DNA from: Arbacia lixula
Taxonomy: Eukaryota > Echinodermata > Echinoidea > Arbacioida > Arbaciidae
Direction: 5' to 3'
DNA length: 64,000 nt
Assembly: GCA_963669155.1 (NCBI GenBank)
Contig: OZ022597.1
Span: 13,026,826 to 13,090,825 of the forward strand
The position numbers were made by a program, and so were the translations under genes. The notes below the pieces were generated by a model. The model saw nothing but the letters and a program-made list of their open reading frames with translations, was not told the origin of the DNA and did no database searches. The first letter of the stretch is position 1; each line of letters opens with the position of its first letter. Positions 36,001 through 47,180 of the stretch are shown here, piece after piece.

Positions 36001-36063
36001 TCTGCCCTCGGACCTCCTCCGCCTCCAACATAATCCACTTACACCCAAGCAGCCTTTGGGGGG
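30001..36063 (-). CDS. Candidate unidentified gene, last four exons
   Basis: Four minus-strand exons can be joined in phase with canonical GT-AG sites: 36063-36001 (acceptor CTGACTCTCAG), 34668-34641 (a 28-nt microexon after CTGCCCTCACAG), 33829-33686 and 30091-30001, ending in TGA. The joined frame gives about 100 residues with the stretches LLGCKWIMLEAEEVRGQ, NSIDIDFW, MLVEYERRLPVP, LLLHLDTILTEIDSYKETSD, LTLCRKMMSQGREEVKKWDA. It looks like an amphipathic helical protein of coiled-coil or spectrin-like character. I do not recognise the family. The 33.7-kb and 30.0-kb exons are the best supported (48 and 29 open codons of protein-like composition); the two upstream exons are more speculative. 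For the last exon either of two adjacent AG acceptors could be used. Upstream exons beyond 36.1 kb were not found. Confidence 0.4.
30166..30395. mobile_element. Half copy of the 374-bp foldback element
   Basis: Starts TTAAAGGGCATATACTGTAC and GGGAAGACAAAAAAGCCTTC, then jumps straight to the central AATGTTTGGGCCGAACATT and a right arm like that at 32440-32590. Most of the left arm is deleted and the right terminus is degraded. Confidence 0.75.
30478..30575 (+). repeat. Dispersed 100-bp repeat with GTAGACTAATCA core
   Basis: TAGTCTGGCCTGCAGGCTG, then CAGGTCTG and CAGTAGACTAATCA. Similar blocks lie near 32100-32190, 39790-39890 (reverse), 43185-43220 (partial), 56043-56140, 56890-57005 (reverse), 59745-59840 and 63728-63830. 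The unit has no coding capacity or clear termini, but a short foldback at its start (AGCCTGN-CAGGCT). Confidence 0.65.
31061..31096. repeat. (TATT)n microsatellite
   Basis: Short run of TATTTATT tetramers. Confidence 0.85.
32236..32609. mobile_element. Foldback element, 374 bp, full-length
   Basis: Arms of about 180 bp meet at a central palindrome, AATGTTCGGGCCGAACATT. The outer ends are AAAGGGCATGTACTGTACTG and its complement CAGTACAGTATATGCCCTTT, with CTAA on the left and TTAA on the right. Arm motifs such as AATTGATAGCAATCTTCTTG and AAGCTTCTAAAATGGACAAT are mirrored. Partial copies are at 30166-30395 and 63866-64000. Confidence 0.88.
33025..33676 (+). mobile_element. Broken C-terminal remnant of a non-LTR reverse transcriptase element, interrupted
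   Basis: Translation near 33031-33100 gives RRRQMRFIGHVLRKGELDTL, a typical C-terminal motif of LINE reverse transcriptase proteins. After about 400 bp of unrelated DNA the same coding context resumes near 33503 with MAGKIEGKRKRRRRILDGIA. A frameshift then gives LEERGIKNRRVQLIDKARD and FWNMITKV up to a TAG at 33674. The element is therefore 5'-truncated, split by an insertion and frameshifted, and not functional. Its end lies about 10 bp from the candidate exon at 33686-33829. Confidence 0.7.
34009..34242. mobile_element. Foldback hairpin element, copy 2
   Basis: Arms ACACTACAGCTCAAAGGAAT and ATTCCTTTGAGCTGTAGTGT close the element. Inner arms include GAAACATGATGC and GCATCATGTTTC on either side of a loop of a few bases. 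This is the most symmetrical of the three copies. Confidence 0.92.
35469..35986. mobile_element. MITE-like element with repeated GCGTCTTCATTAGC motifs
   Basis: Left end GGTGCGTCTTCATTAGCCCG and right end GAGCTAATGAAGACGCCCCT are inverted copies. The same word occurs inside in both orientations (near 35550, 35762 and 35885), together with many AGCTCGAGCTAG and ATAGCGAGCTATTTTG words. This gives a complex foldback, possibly one element nested in another. Confidence 0.75.
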
Positions 36064-36140
36064 CTGAGAGTCAGACTAAGGATTATATTCAGGTCATGTG
36101 ACCTAATGCAGCGGAGCTGGCGAATGATTCAGATGACTCA

Positions 36141-36765
36141 CCAAGAGAGAGGGAGGGAGGGAATAGGGAGAGAGAGGGAAGGAGAAAATGATGATGGAGG
36201 GGCGGGGGAGGAAGATAACAAGAGTATGCAGATATAGAAGAGAGAAAGAGAAGAAGATAGAAAGAGAGAGATAGGTACGAGAATGAGAGAGAGAGAGAGA
36301 GAGATAAAGAGAGAGAGAGAGAAAAAGAGAGAAAGATGAAAAGAGAGGGATAAAGGAGAGAGGAAGATAAGATAGAGAAAGAAAGGAAAGAGAAAAAGAA
36401 AAAGAGAGATGGATAGGAGAAATAGAGAGAGATAGAGAGATATGAGAGAGGGAGATAAGATACAGAGAGATAGATATAAAAGAAAGAGAAAAAGATAAAG
36501 AGAGAGAGAGAAAGGATAGAGAAAGAGAGAAACAGAGAAATATATGTAGGAGAGAGAAGAAGAGAAGAAGATAGAAAGAGAGAGATAGGTACAAGACAGA
36601 GAAAGAGAAAAGGAGAGAAAGAGAGGGATAGATAAAGGAGAGAGAGAGAGGAAGATAAGATAGAAAGAGAGAGATAAAGAATATAGAAAGAGAGAAAATG
36701 AGGAAAAGATAGGCCTATAGGAGAAAGGAAGAGAGAAAATGAGTGATACTGTAGGAGAGAGAGGA

Positions 36766-36822
<57 letters not shown>

Positions 36823-36890
36823 AGAGGAAGAGAGGAAGAAAGAGATAGAGAAAGAGGGGAGGAAGAGAGAGAGAGAGATGTACACGTATA
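36141..36890. repeat. 750-bp GA-rich purine tract
   Basis: Degenerate GAGAGA/GATAGAGA/GAAGAGA sequence, nearly all purine on the plus strand. Internal segments are duplicated (for example GAGAAGAAGATAGAAAGAGA near 36247 and 36557). It produces the longest minus-strand open frame of the window, which is low-complexity. Confidence 0.92.
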
Positions 36891-37129
36891 TGTAGAAAAG
36901 GAAAGGGAAACGTGAGAAAAGATTGAGAAAATGAAAGAAACAGAGTGGAAATATGACACGAAGGATGAAGGAAAAGAGAGAGGAGAGGAAGAAAAGGGAA
37001 GAGGACAGAGATCCTATAAAAAAAACCTTCATGTATGCATCGTACATGTAGAAGGAGGAGAGAAAAAAAGGAAGGAAACAGGGAAGATGGACAGACAGAC
37101 ATGCATACACACACAGACACACACATACG

Positions 37130-38420
37130 TACACAGATCCACTAAGTTCATATTTTAATGAGGTTAGCCATGTAACCGCCAGTGCATGCACACATACACG
37201 TTGGCCGTCTCCACAAACATGTCTGTACATGTACAGGTTCAGGTGGAACAAAACAACAGTATGGTGAACCATTCATGTGGAGTTGGTGTCAACAATATCT
37301 TGTCATAACCAGGGCCACTTAAGTTTATGAATAATGACTGTTTTGCTTTCAATTGGCAAGATTTTTTTTCTTGTAAAATAACTTGGAATGTACTTTTCAT
37401 CGTGAATTAAAAATGGTACAAAGAAAAACATTTCAGAGCAATTACTTTGCCAATTTTCAGAGCAAAATATTGATTTAGCGATGCAATGATTATTCTTTGA
37501 ACATCAATTATGATTTGGTACCTACATGTGTCCATGTACTGTAACACGCTAGTGCTACATGTACATTATGCATTGGTGTGACATTATGCATCGCTCTAAC
37601 AAACCTGAGCAATGTTTCACCAAGATTCGTTATGCATGACTTTATGCTGATTGGTGACCTGTTCTTGTGCCACATGAGATACCGCAATGTGGTCTCATTT
37701 TGATATAGTGGGAGTGAATTTCTTACAATCCTAATCAAATTTGACAAATTATAAACTTTGTATTCAGACGCTTGTTAACAATGAGAATTTTAATTTATAA
37801 AGATCAGATTTCAACTTTAGCTGATGAGAATCAAAATCATTGAGAATCTGATTCACCAGTTGTGCATAATTTATGCACATCTTACGCACACCCCCCTGGT
37901 GTGCCCAATCATGTATCATTACTGCGTGCATTGAGGGTTCCACATCTAACACAGATCATGCAGCGCTGGATGACGACAGCAGAGTCTAATGTTGCACCTG
38001 TACACCGCCTTACTCTGACAAAAGGAAGCAACTAACAAAAGGACTTTTCTTGTAAATGTGCAAAATGTGTCTGCCACTTGCATCGCCATCAGTCAGTGCT
38101 AAACCACATCATGTTAGATTTAATATCTCGCAGCAAGATGAATATTTCTTCTCCAGACAGTTCTGGGTACAATCTTAGAATCCCAATAACTGAGATTTGA
38201 GTCATTTGTAACTAGCTTCCTTTTGTCATAGTAGGGCAGCATAGTCACAGGACATGTATACACTTGTACAGAGATGTCGCTCAATCGATCAATCATCCGA
38301 TCAATTGATATCCATGTTAAAAGTGATTCCTGCGGCTCTGAAAGGCCTATTACATGCACGTCTCTGTGACATCTCCAAGACAGGCTGGAGACTAGAAAAC
38401 ATCTCCCCCAAACGTGAACA
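37130..38420. other. Unassigned AT-rich DNA
   Basis: No supported gene or element seen. Confidence 0.3.
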
Positions 38421-38755
38421 TGTTTTTATTTATTGCCACTCCCTGGAGATCTCGCTAAATCTTTTGTTGGTGCTTACAGGTGCTCTGTTTGGCTTTACAA
38501 AAAAGGCTAAATCACCCTGAGCCGCCCCCCCCCCCCCATTTTTTCTCTAGTGTTTTTATTTTGAAAGCGAATCTACATGAATTTCATGTTTTTATTTATC
38601 GTGACTCCCTGGAGATCTCGCTAAATCTTTTGTTGGTGCTTACAGGGGCTCTGTTTGGCTTTACAAAGGCTAAATCACCCTGAGCCGCCCCCTCCCCACC
38701 CATTTTTTCTCTAGTGTTTTTATTTTGAAAGCGAATCTACATGAATTTTATGCTC
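38421..38755. repeat. Tandem duplication, 166-bp unit, two copies
   Basis: TGTTTTTATTTAT starts at 38421 and 38587. Both copies run through CTCCCTGGAGATCTCGCTAA, TTTGGCTTTACAAA and GAGCCGCCCC to TTTGAAAGCGAATCTACATG. The first copy has a longer C run. Confidence 0.92.
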
Positions 38756-38759
38756 AAGT

Positions 38760-41700
38760 ACATGTTCTTGTAAATGTATACTATGATGTATGTCTCAATT
38801 GAAACACATTTCAAACTAAGCATTCATTTTTCATCAGCATTATAACTTAGATACTGTACGTGTGTACAAACAGTATACTGTAGATGCGGCGCACCTAATA
38901 TCGGAAGAGAAGGGAATAATGTAGAAGTGTTACAAGTCGATATCAGTTTTTGATGCTCATGTTTCTAGGAGCTACTACCAAATTGAAAGTGCTAATCATG
39001 TTAAAGGACACATGAATTATTCAGTGTAATATTATTCCTGGTAGCAACGACTTTTCTTGTTCTATGTAACTTGCAATTGTAAACAGAGGTATCTACCCAT
39101 GTTTGTTCCTAGTTTGTGCATTATTTTGAAGGATTATAAATCAATGATGAGAAAAAAGGTGAATAATACAGTAATTAATAAGACTCCATCTATCTGTTTC
39201 ATCATACATGCAATACTGGGTGGTTGGTTAGCTGCACTACAGTGCACTTTGATACATATGTTTGGTCTCACTCGGATAAGCAGAGAATGTTTGTGAAGCA
39301 AAGTGAAAATCATCATAAATTATGCTTTGAATGAGTGTACAGTATGTAAGTGACCTCCAAATATGATATTCTAACTTCCAGGCTGCTTGACATTTCTGAT
39401 CCAATCTTAAAATAGATACTGATGGATATTAGATAGATAGATATTGCAATTTATTGTCCAATTGGAATTTTCATTTTCACTGGTTTACATAGATAAAAAT
39501 AAAGAATGTGACATCACACAAGGTACATATAAACAGAAAGATATACACAATTATACAAATTCTAAAGGATACATGATGTTTATATTAGCTTTACTATTAC
39601 TGAAACTGCAAAACACCTGCACAAGGCTTATATTGGGTTGTACGAAATAAACACTTATTACACCAATATTAGGAAACCTGCATTGGTTACCAATGCAGCA
39701 GAGAATAGCATTCAGAGTCTAGTGCTGTACATGTAGACTAGTCACTGTATTATTTTTTTCCTTTTTCGCAGTCCATGGGGAAGCTAGAGAAGAAATGGAG
39801 ATTGCTTTAGTCTCCTGCAGTCAGACCCCTTTCTTGAATTGTGTGGCTTAGAAATGGCGAAAAGCCTTTAGGCTAGGCTAAATGATATAGCGAGCTGCAG
39901 AGACGCAGCACGCGCCGGGGAGAGACAATGAACTCTGTAACAAACGCTCGGTCGCTCACCTTTTGTGAGCGTGGCATCACCCCCCCTCATTTATAGGCCA
40001 ATAAGTATTACAGATGCTCTTTCCAACATAAAATGTACACGTAGCTCCGTAGACACTTCTGGCGGGTGGCTGGTGCTTTCTTCGGAAACCATTTCTCAGA
40101 AACCATTTGTCAGAAACGCTGTTAGCCAGCCCTCCATAGAGTGGACGGGATGGTAAAGCAATAATGCATATTGGTGGAGCGAGTGCCGTGCTTGTGAGAG
40201 AAAATGAAGAACGCAATGTGGATTTAGTGATTTCATGACCCCTTTTGGGGGAGCGGGAATCTGTTTCTTTATGTGTGTAAATTTTCTTTATTTTGTTATT
40301 GGGTTAACCGAAATGTCTTTTTCAGTAAATTGTTTGATAACAGAGAGGTTGCATCAATTGCATGGATACTTGTACTGAAAAGAATAGAACTTTTGGTACC
40401 TTTTCTCACCCAGTCCATCCTCGTCTTATATAAGGTCATTGACTTTTTTTCATAGCTATTTTTCATTGTAATTATTGACGCTGGCACGTGCGTATTTCTC
40501 TCTATTGTGTATCAGCCATCTGTATGACAAATTACTATGACAAATGCCAGTACACTGGGGTGAATGCCCGCACAGCGCAGTGGCATTTATGCATAACATG
40601 CTGTGCATCTGTATTAGTCCTACTTGCTTGTTTTTGTGTCCTGTGATTGGTCTGTTTCTAGCAAGGCACTTTGTTTTTGCATAGAATTTTCTAATGGAAT
40701 GAATGCATGGTAGAATAAGAATAGATACCTGGTACGATTTTGAGTACTAACCTTCCCGGTACCAAGTTATTCAAAGCCCATAGATTTACTACACAAAATA
40801 TGTACCATGATTTTATGTACCTACATATACTTGAGTGGTCTTGTTTGGTCTGTAAGGTTAACCAAACCAACATAATGTACCACACCATTACTCACATTAA
40901 CTGTTCATCTACCATGTTTTGTCTCAAGTAAATCCCACAAATCCCACAGAGCAGCAGTTTGCCTGATACACAAACAGTTGAAAATAAAACAAATTTTATG
41001 AAACTGATTCATTCATAATCTTTTTGCTTGGCTCACAAAGAATCAAAGCATTTATAAGCAAAACATTCATAAACGTTTTGAGCGGGGCGTATAAAGTTGT
41101 TTTGTGTTTCTCCTTTAATAAGCTACATTTGTTCGAGATGGGCATGGCTGCTGGGATAGGGGAGGCTCCGTAGACAGCTGCATTATTTGCCTTGTTTTTC
41201 TAAGAAGTTGATTAAAATACAGTACCGAACAGTTGTCGTCATATCCATTATTAATCATTCATGTGCATAACACTTAAACCAATATCCTGCTTGCAATTTA
41301 CTCAGAAAAAACATCTTGATGGCTTATTATTAAGCCTTCTCAGAGTGTGAACAAATATATTTTCACAAGGGCTTTTTTGTGTGTTTATTTTAGAGGGTTA
41401 ATGTCTATATTTGCCATGTAAATGTTAAGATGCTACCCCCTTCGTTTCCCCTTCCATCCGCCACTGCACTCAGGACTTCATCTCCGTTTAATATCTCAGT
41501 CGAGACGTTTCACCAGGAGCCCCTCCCTCCCCCCTAATTTTTCTCGCTTTATTTCTCTTTCTTCTCTCTCTTCCCTCTTACCCGCCTGCCCATCTCCCCA
41601 AGGTTTCATTAAGAGATTGGACAAATGGCATTGTCTTTGTCTTTGCAAAGGTTAATAGAATCTGTCTGGGAAGACTGGGGCACCAGGGAGACTCTTGGCT
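38760..41700. other. Unassigned intergenic DNA
   Basis: Apart from a reverse copy of the 100-bp dispersed repeat near 39790-39890, I find no supported gene, RNA or element in this stretch. Confidence 0.3.
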
Positions 41701-41707
41701 GTAGTAT

Positions 41708-42612
41708 GGGTGGGTTTCACAACATCGATACAACCCTAGCCTGAGCTCTAACTAAATGAGGGGTGGGTTTCACAAAACCATTACAACACAAGCTTAAGTT
41801 CTTACTCAGAGTTTCAACTCTAGTCCTGCTCTAACTTATGATTGGTTAGCTTTCACAACACTATTACAACTCTAGTAGCCTGAGGTCTAACTCAATGAGG
41901 GGTGGGTTTCACAAAACCATTACAACTCTAGCCTAAGTTCTTACTCATTGAGAGATGGGTTTCATAACACCGTTTCAACTCCAGCCCTGCTCTAACTTAT
42001 GATTGGTTAGCTTTCACAACACGATTACAACTCTAGTAGCCTGAGCTCTAACTCAATGAGGGGTGGGTTTCACAAAACCATTACCACTCTAGCTTCATTT
42101 CTTACTCATTGAGAGGTGGGTTTCAGAATACCGTTTCTACTCCAGTCCTGCTCTAACTTATGATTGGTTAGGTTTAACAACACGATCACTCTAGTAGCCT
42201 GAGCTCTAACTCAATGAGGGGTGGGTTTCACAAAACTATTACAACTCTAGCCTTAGTTCTTACTCATTGAGAGATGGGTTTCAGAACACCGTTTCAACTC
42301 CGTCCTGCTCTAACTTATGATTGGTTAGCTTTCACAACACTATTACAACTCTAGTAGCCTGAGCTCTAACTCAATGAGGAGTGGGTTTCACAAAACCATT
42401 AGCCTGAGCTCTTGAGAGGTGGATTTCAGAACACCGTTTCAACTCCAGTCCTGCTCGAACTTATGATTGGTCAGATTTCACAACACTATTACAACTCTAG
42501 CCTTAGTCCTTATTAAAAGGTTGGTTTTACAAAACCATTTAACTCCAGCCTGAGCTACACATATAACTCATTAAAGGTTGGGTTTGACAACACCGTTATA
42601 ACTCTAACCTAC
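41708..42612. repeat. Minisatellite of about 53-bp monomers in trimeric higher-order units
   Basis: About 17 monomers share a GGTTTCACAACACCATTACAACTCTAGC-like consensus of 53-55 bp. Three monomer types alternate: one with GTTTCAACTCCAG and TTATGATTGG, one with AGCTTTCACAACAC and TAGCCTGAGCTCTAAC, one with GGGTGGGTTTCACAAAACC and TTACTCATTGAGAG. Together they form a repeat of about 160 bp present about five times; the edges are more diverged than the middle. Confidence 0.9.
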
Positions 42613-43334
42613 ACTCTACCTTCAATAAATACAATCCGATATGGCTGCATGCCTGTAATTATGTCAGGGACTTCCCCAGAGGCGTACCTAAGATGACGTC
42701 ATCATATAAATTGAATACTCATATGAAATCAGTGTACATATTTAAGCAATTTATGTCGATATGAGCATAAAAAGTGATCCAGAAAAGTGCCGTGACTGAG
42801 CAAAGTAGGGTCCCTGGGGATATTAACGGGGACTAGATGAACTCTATCAAGCAAGTGAAATTGTGGGTAAATTTGCAGGTACTGTAGACTCAATTTTATA
42901 CCTTAAAATATATTGATCCACATACTTGTCCTCTATTTTAATGATGCAAAGGTTATTTTTTGGAGGTCTCTGTCATTTCTGCCTTTTCTCCCATTGGTAT
43001 TTTGATATTTTTACTTTGATGAAGTGAAATTGAATTGAATTGCATTGAAGTTGATAAATTAATTGGAAAAAATATGGAAAGCCTTGTTTACGAATATATT
43101 TTTTTTCATGATTTCTCATTTTTAGCACTGTAAGCCTGTGTGGAAATGATTTCAGGCACATGACGTACATGAAAAGCTCTTCACATTAGCCTGGCTTTCA
43201 GCCTTTTGGACTTTTCGTATCAAAAGAAAGTGGGGACAAAACTCGCTGGAGCAGACAAGTTTTCAGTTCTGCTTTGATACACATGAGACGTCCTGTAGCC
43301 AATAGACCATTTTTGCTATGGATGCAAATGTCAT

Positions 43335-43562
43335 ACACAACAGCTCAAAGGAATTGACATAGGGAAAGGGAAGAAAGGGAAGGAGCAGCAGTTTTAAACC
43401 ACAGTATATTTTGTCCAGTTCAGCATGAAACACAATGCTATTTAGGCTAAAGCATCTTGTTTCATGTTGAACTGGACAAAATATACTGCAGTTTAAAACT
43501 GCGGCTCCATCCCTTCCTTCCCTTTCCCTTTCCCTATGCCAATTTCCTTTGAGCTGTCGTGT
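43335..43562. mobile_element. Foldback hairpin element, copy 3
   Basis: ACACAACAGCTCAAAGGAAT and TTTCCTTTGAGCTGTCGTGT form the ends; the arms again contain AGTTTTAAACC and GGGAAGAAAGGGAAGGAGC with complements. One short indel in the purine arm separates it from copy 2. Confidence 0.88.
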
Positions 43563-44132
43563 ACATGTATGTGTACCTTATACATTGCATATATATATTT
43601 TATTATTTTAGTTGAGGTCCCCGGCACAAATACATGTCTTTAAATGACTGCTCAGTCATAAACACATGCTAGTTCCATACTGCATATGGTCTGAAATGCT
43701 AGACTACTCAGACATGTTGAGTGCATTGCTGTCAGTAGTCTTCACACCTGACTGCATAGGTATGCGTCATCACCCTGGTTGTTTTGGTCCTGCTGTGTTC
43801 TCCATTGTTCTATACTTCTGTACCTCTCTTGGAACAGAAGCAGGATCTACATGTATTGATTCCTGGTAGTAAACAATGATCTTTCCCCCCGCATTGTTTC
43901 ACCAAAGCTGGGGAAACCCATGGTTTTGTGATACATAAAACGCATCCCTATTTACTGTACACTGCAGATGATGTAAGATTTAGCCTTGGCTCTAGGCTAT
44001 AGAGTCCATAGACACAACTAACTGCATCTGTTTAGATCTACAGTATGTCTAGTAACAAAGACTACCGTATGTGTTACCCCCACTTGCTCTCATTTCACAG
44101 GATGAGGGGAGAGGGCATTGACCTGTTTTCAA

Positions 44133-44278
44133 TACACACACACACACACACACATGATTTGAGACTTGACGAAGACTGAGTCTGTGATGAAGACTAGCAG
44201 AGAAAGATGCACACAGCTAATCCTATTCATCTTATGTAGACTCTGATCTCATAAAGATGTACATGTAAGCGCACAACA

Positions 44279-44321
<43 letters not shown>

Positions 44322-44438
44322 ATTTGAGAGTGACAAGACTGAGTCTGTGACGCAGACTAGCAGAGAAAGATGCACACAGCTAATCCTATTCATCTTATGT
44401 AGACTCTGATCTCATAAAGGTGTAAGCACACAGCATCA

Positions 44439-44478
<40 letters not shown>

Positions 44479-44482
44479 ACAC
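44133..44482. repeat. Tandem 150-bp unit containing (CA)n
   Basis: The segment ATGATTTGAGA, GACTGAGTCTGTGA, GACTAGCAGAGAAAGATG, CATCTTATGTAGACTCTGAT is present twice, each copy preceded by (CA)n and ending at another (CA)n. A (GT)n run follows near 44543-44562. Confidence 0.9.
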
Positions 44483-45658
44483 TACTCTGTCTGTGGCTAC
44501 ATCATGTACACCTGCCCATGGGTATTACCATTGACACATCACTGTGTGTGTGTGTGTGTGTATGTGTGGTACCCATGTCCTCAATCTTGTTGCTCATTCA
44601 TCTATGGGGTTCCCCCAAACCTAATCCTTGGCAATGGGAGGCTGTACCAATCCAAAAACAACATCAGTGGGGAATTTACCTTGCACGAGGCATGTACCGC
44701 ACACAGTTAGGTGTCAAGTGGAGGCATAATCATATAGACTGTACACACGGACCAATAATTCAATGTTTTGCTGCTGTATCTTTGCGTTCTGGTACCAGAT
44801 TGTTACTGGTAGTAACTCTGATTGCATTTTTATTGTATTTTGATGCAAGTGTTTTCACAGCATTGTCTTGTTTGTATCTCATCTCAGCAGACTGCTGTTT
44901 AGTTGGCCTATTTGTTTTTATTCAAGCTTTCAGCCTTGTAAGTTGTGACTTTGCAGTGGGTTGTCATCGTATGATAGATGAGTCAATTGAATTTCAGTTT
45001 GAGGATATTATTGAATTACAAGCGCACATGTTAGTGAGCATTACAAAGTAAGTACAGATGCCGGTTCAGTGTTGTTCAATCTTTTGATTTTTCTGTTCGA
45101 TTTCTTCGTTGTTACATGTATGTAAACTATGTGTTCTTTCTTGTTATTTTTTTATGAGATAATTTGTATTACTCATGTTCACTTATTTAACCTGTAGGCA
45201 TACGTGCACTAGGGTATGATCTTTCATTACACAGACAAAATTTAAAAGTGACCCTTTGGAATTTTGTCCGCATTTTAAACAACCATCTTCATAGTGTGAT
45301 TTCTTCTTTATTATGCAAATATTATGTGTTCTTTCTTGTTATTATTTTAGTAATTTGTATTTGTTCACTTTTCTAAGCCTTACACATAGACGCACTATGA
45401 ATATGATCTTTTGTTATGCGGGCACAATTTGAGAAGGACCCATTGAAATTTTGTCCCCCATAATTCTGGCGGTTTGAAAAGGAGTCCCCACAAATAAATC
45501 ATTATGTCTTGTTGTTTGACTGATTACAAATTGCAGAAAGTTTTGTTTCAAGTATTATCATGTAGTACGTACACCTTCACAATGTTTGTTAAGTTGTATT
45601 GATGGCATGCCGTATAAAATAACTAAACTAATATCATTGTTCTCTTTCTCTCATCCAG

Positions 45659-45759
45659 CTTTGCAACCATGTTGGATTCTAGATGCCAGGAAGTCGTCAT
45701 AGGAACCCATTATCTTCACCAGGATGTCAGCTGATGGCAACCATTGTCTCAACAAAAAG
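45659..45759 (+). CDS. Candidate 5' exon, unidentified
   Basis: A strong acceptor (TTCTCTTTCTCTCATCCAG) and a strong donor (AAAAAG|GTAAGA) delimit 101 bp. The ATG at 45724 gives 12 codons, MSADGNHCLNKK, open to the donor in phase 0; an earlier ATG closes after 19 codons. It could be a first coding exon or 5' UTR exon of a plus-strand gene. No neighbouring exon was identified. Confidence 0.25.
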
Positions 45760-45799
45760 GTAAGATTGCCTCATTTATAGTAAAAAAATAAATAAAGTA

Positions 45800-46700
45800 C
45801 TAGGTGTTAAAGGTAGCCCGTCCCTTTTGCAGGCCTAATTCTGAATTCTATAACCTTTCCCTGGAATCGACAAAAAAAAAAAAAAATTGAGGAAATAATC
45901 TTTGATAATTGATCGAGCTTTTTTAGTTGTAATTTCAAAAAATAAAATTGAGATTTTAATTTATTCTACGGGAGTTATAGTTCCTTTGACCTTAAAATTT
46001 CACAGTTGGTATCCCAAAGATACATGCTAAACATGTGCAAACTTTCACGAAGTTTGCAGATGTTTGTAAAAGGGATGGGCCATCTTTAAAAAAAAAACTT
46101 CTTGACACTTTTGAAAAATTATTCAAAATCAGTTTTAACTTAAATCAAGCTGAAATTGATACATAATCAAGTCAATTTTTTTAGAGACAGGTCTTGTGAC
46201 ATTTCATCAATTACTTTTCATATAATAATCCTTGGAATATTAAATGAGATTTTCACTTTTGGACAAATTTGGACCTCAAGATTTGTGTGTACATGTATAC
46301 ATGTAAGATCATTTATTCAGAACACAACAATGACCATTGTGTATCACACCTGCTAATCCACTAGCAAATGCCATCCCAGTATCATTAATAATGCATGATG
46401 CTTCTGGCAGAAAAGTGGTTGTTGGTTGGCATGTGTGATGCACAATGACCATTGTTATGTTCTGAATTAATTATCTTATAACACACCCATTTTCAGATAC
46501 AAATTTGTCCGAAAGTGAAAATCTCATTAAATATTCCAAGGAATATTTCAAGAAAAGTGAATGATGAAATGTCACAAAACCTGTCTCTAAAAAAATTTGA
46601 CATCCCTTGACTTTATACAACATGATGTAAATTTCAGCTTGATGTTAGTTGAAACTATTTTTTTCCCCAAAAGAATCAAAAGTTTGTTTTAACACCTTGT
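45800..46700. mobile_element. Inverted-repeat element with a TTAA MITE nested in its left arm
   Basis: Outer ends ACTAGGTGTTAA and TTTTAACACCTTGTA are inverted. Inner arms such as AGAGACAGGTCTTGTGACAT pair with ATGTCACAAAACCTGTCTCT. At 45807-46089 a second element interrupts the left arm: its ends AAAGGTAGCCCGTCCCTTTT and AAAAGGGATGGGCCATCTTT match the termini of the 18254 and 58770 elements and are flanked by TTAA. The insertion order is therefore readable. Confidence 0.75.
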
Positions 46701-47180
46701 ACAACCGTACAGTGTCAAAAATAATGCAATATTGGGGGAATTTTCCACCATCCTTGAAATGTAGTGTTCAGCCCATTTGCATGACACAATGTAAATTGTG
46801 AAAATACCACAGGAAGTGGAACAAAATACTGTATAAGAAGTTCCCCTACAACATGTAATTTTCAGTCCTGTTGCACGTCAAAATATAAAATTGCGTAAAT
46901 ACAGCAGGAAAGGGAACAAAATACTGTATAAGAACTTCCTTCACAACATTAAAACTGGAAAAAAAAAGTGGAATTGAATTGATCATTTAATAGGCTCTTG
47001 TACACACACTCCAAAATCAACTTTGGAAGAAAATGCGATTTTTGATCCCACCATTTAGAAAACATATGCTTAGTGTTTCTTTTCCCGTGATACTCCTCCA
47101 CTATTGCAAGGACTACATGTTGTTACATACAGTGTACATGTGCACTGGCAGCAAAAAAGTGCAATGTTTACATTTAAATA

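Noticed and set aside
36089-37126. 345-codon open frame on the minus strand
   Set aside because: Its S, L, F, Y, P composition is just the translation of a GA-rich purine tract; overlapping frames on the same strand look alike, and there are no motifs.
37764-37952. Possible further upstream exon of the unnamed minus-strand gene near 37.87-37.92 kb
   Set aside because: The phase would fit and a GTAAGA donor is present, but the acceptor is weak and the residues are not protein-like enough to include.
41708-42612. CRISPR-like array
   Set aside because: Units are contiguous diverged monomers without unique spacers, in animal DNA.
44518-45051. 178-codon plus-strand frame followed by GTAAGT
   Set aside because: It starts in a (GT)n repeat, starts at a non-conserved ATG, has no acceptor or homology I can see, and its hydrophobic content fits AT-rich chance sequence.
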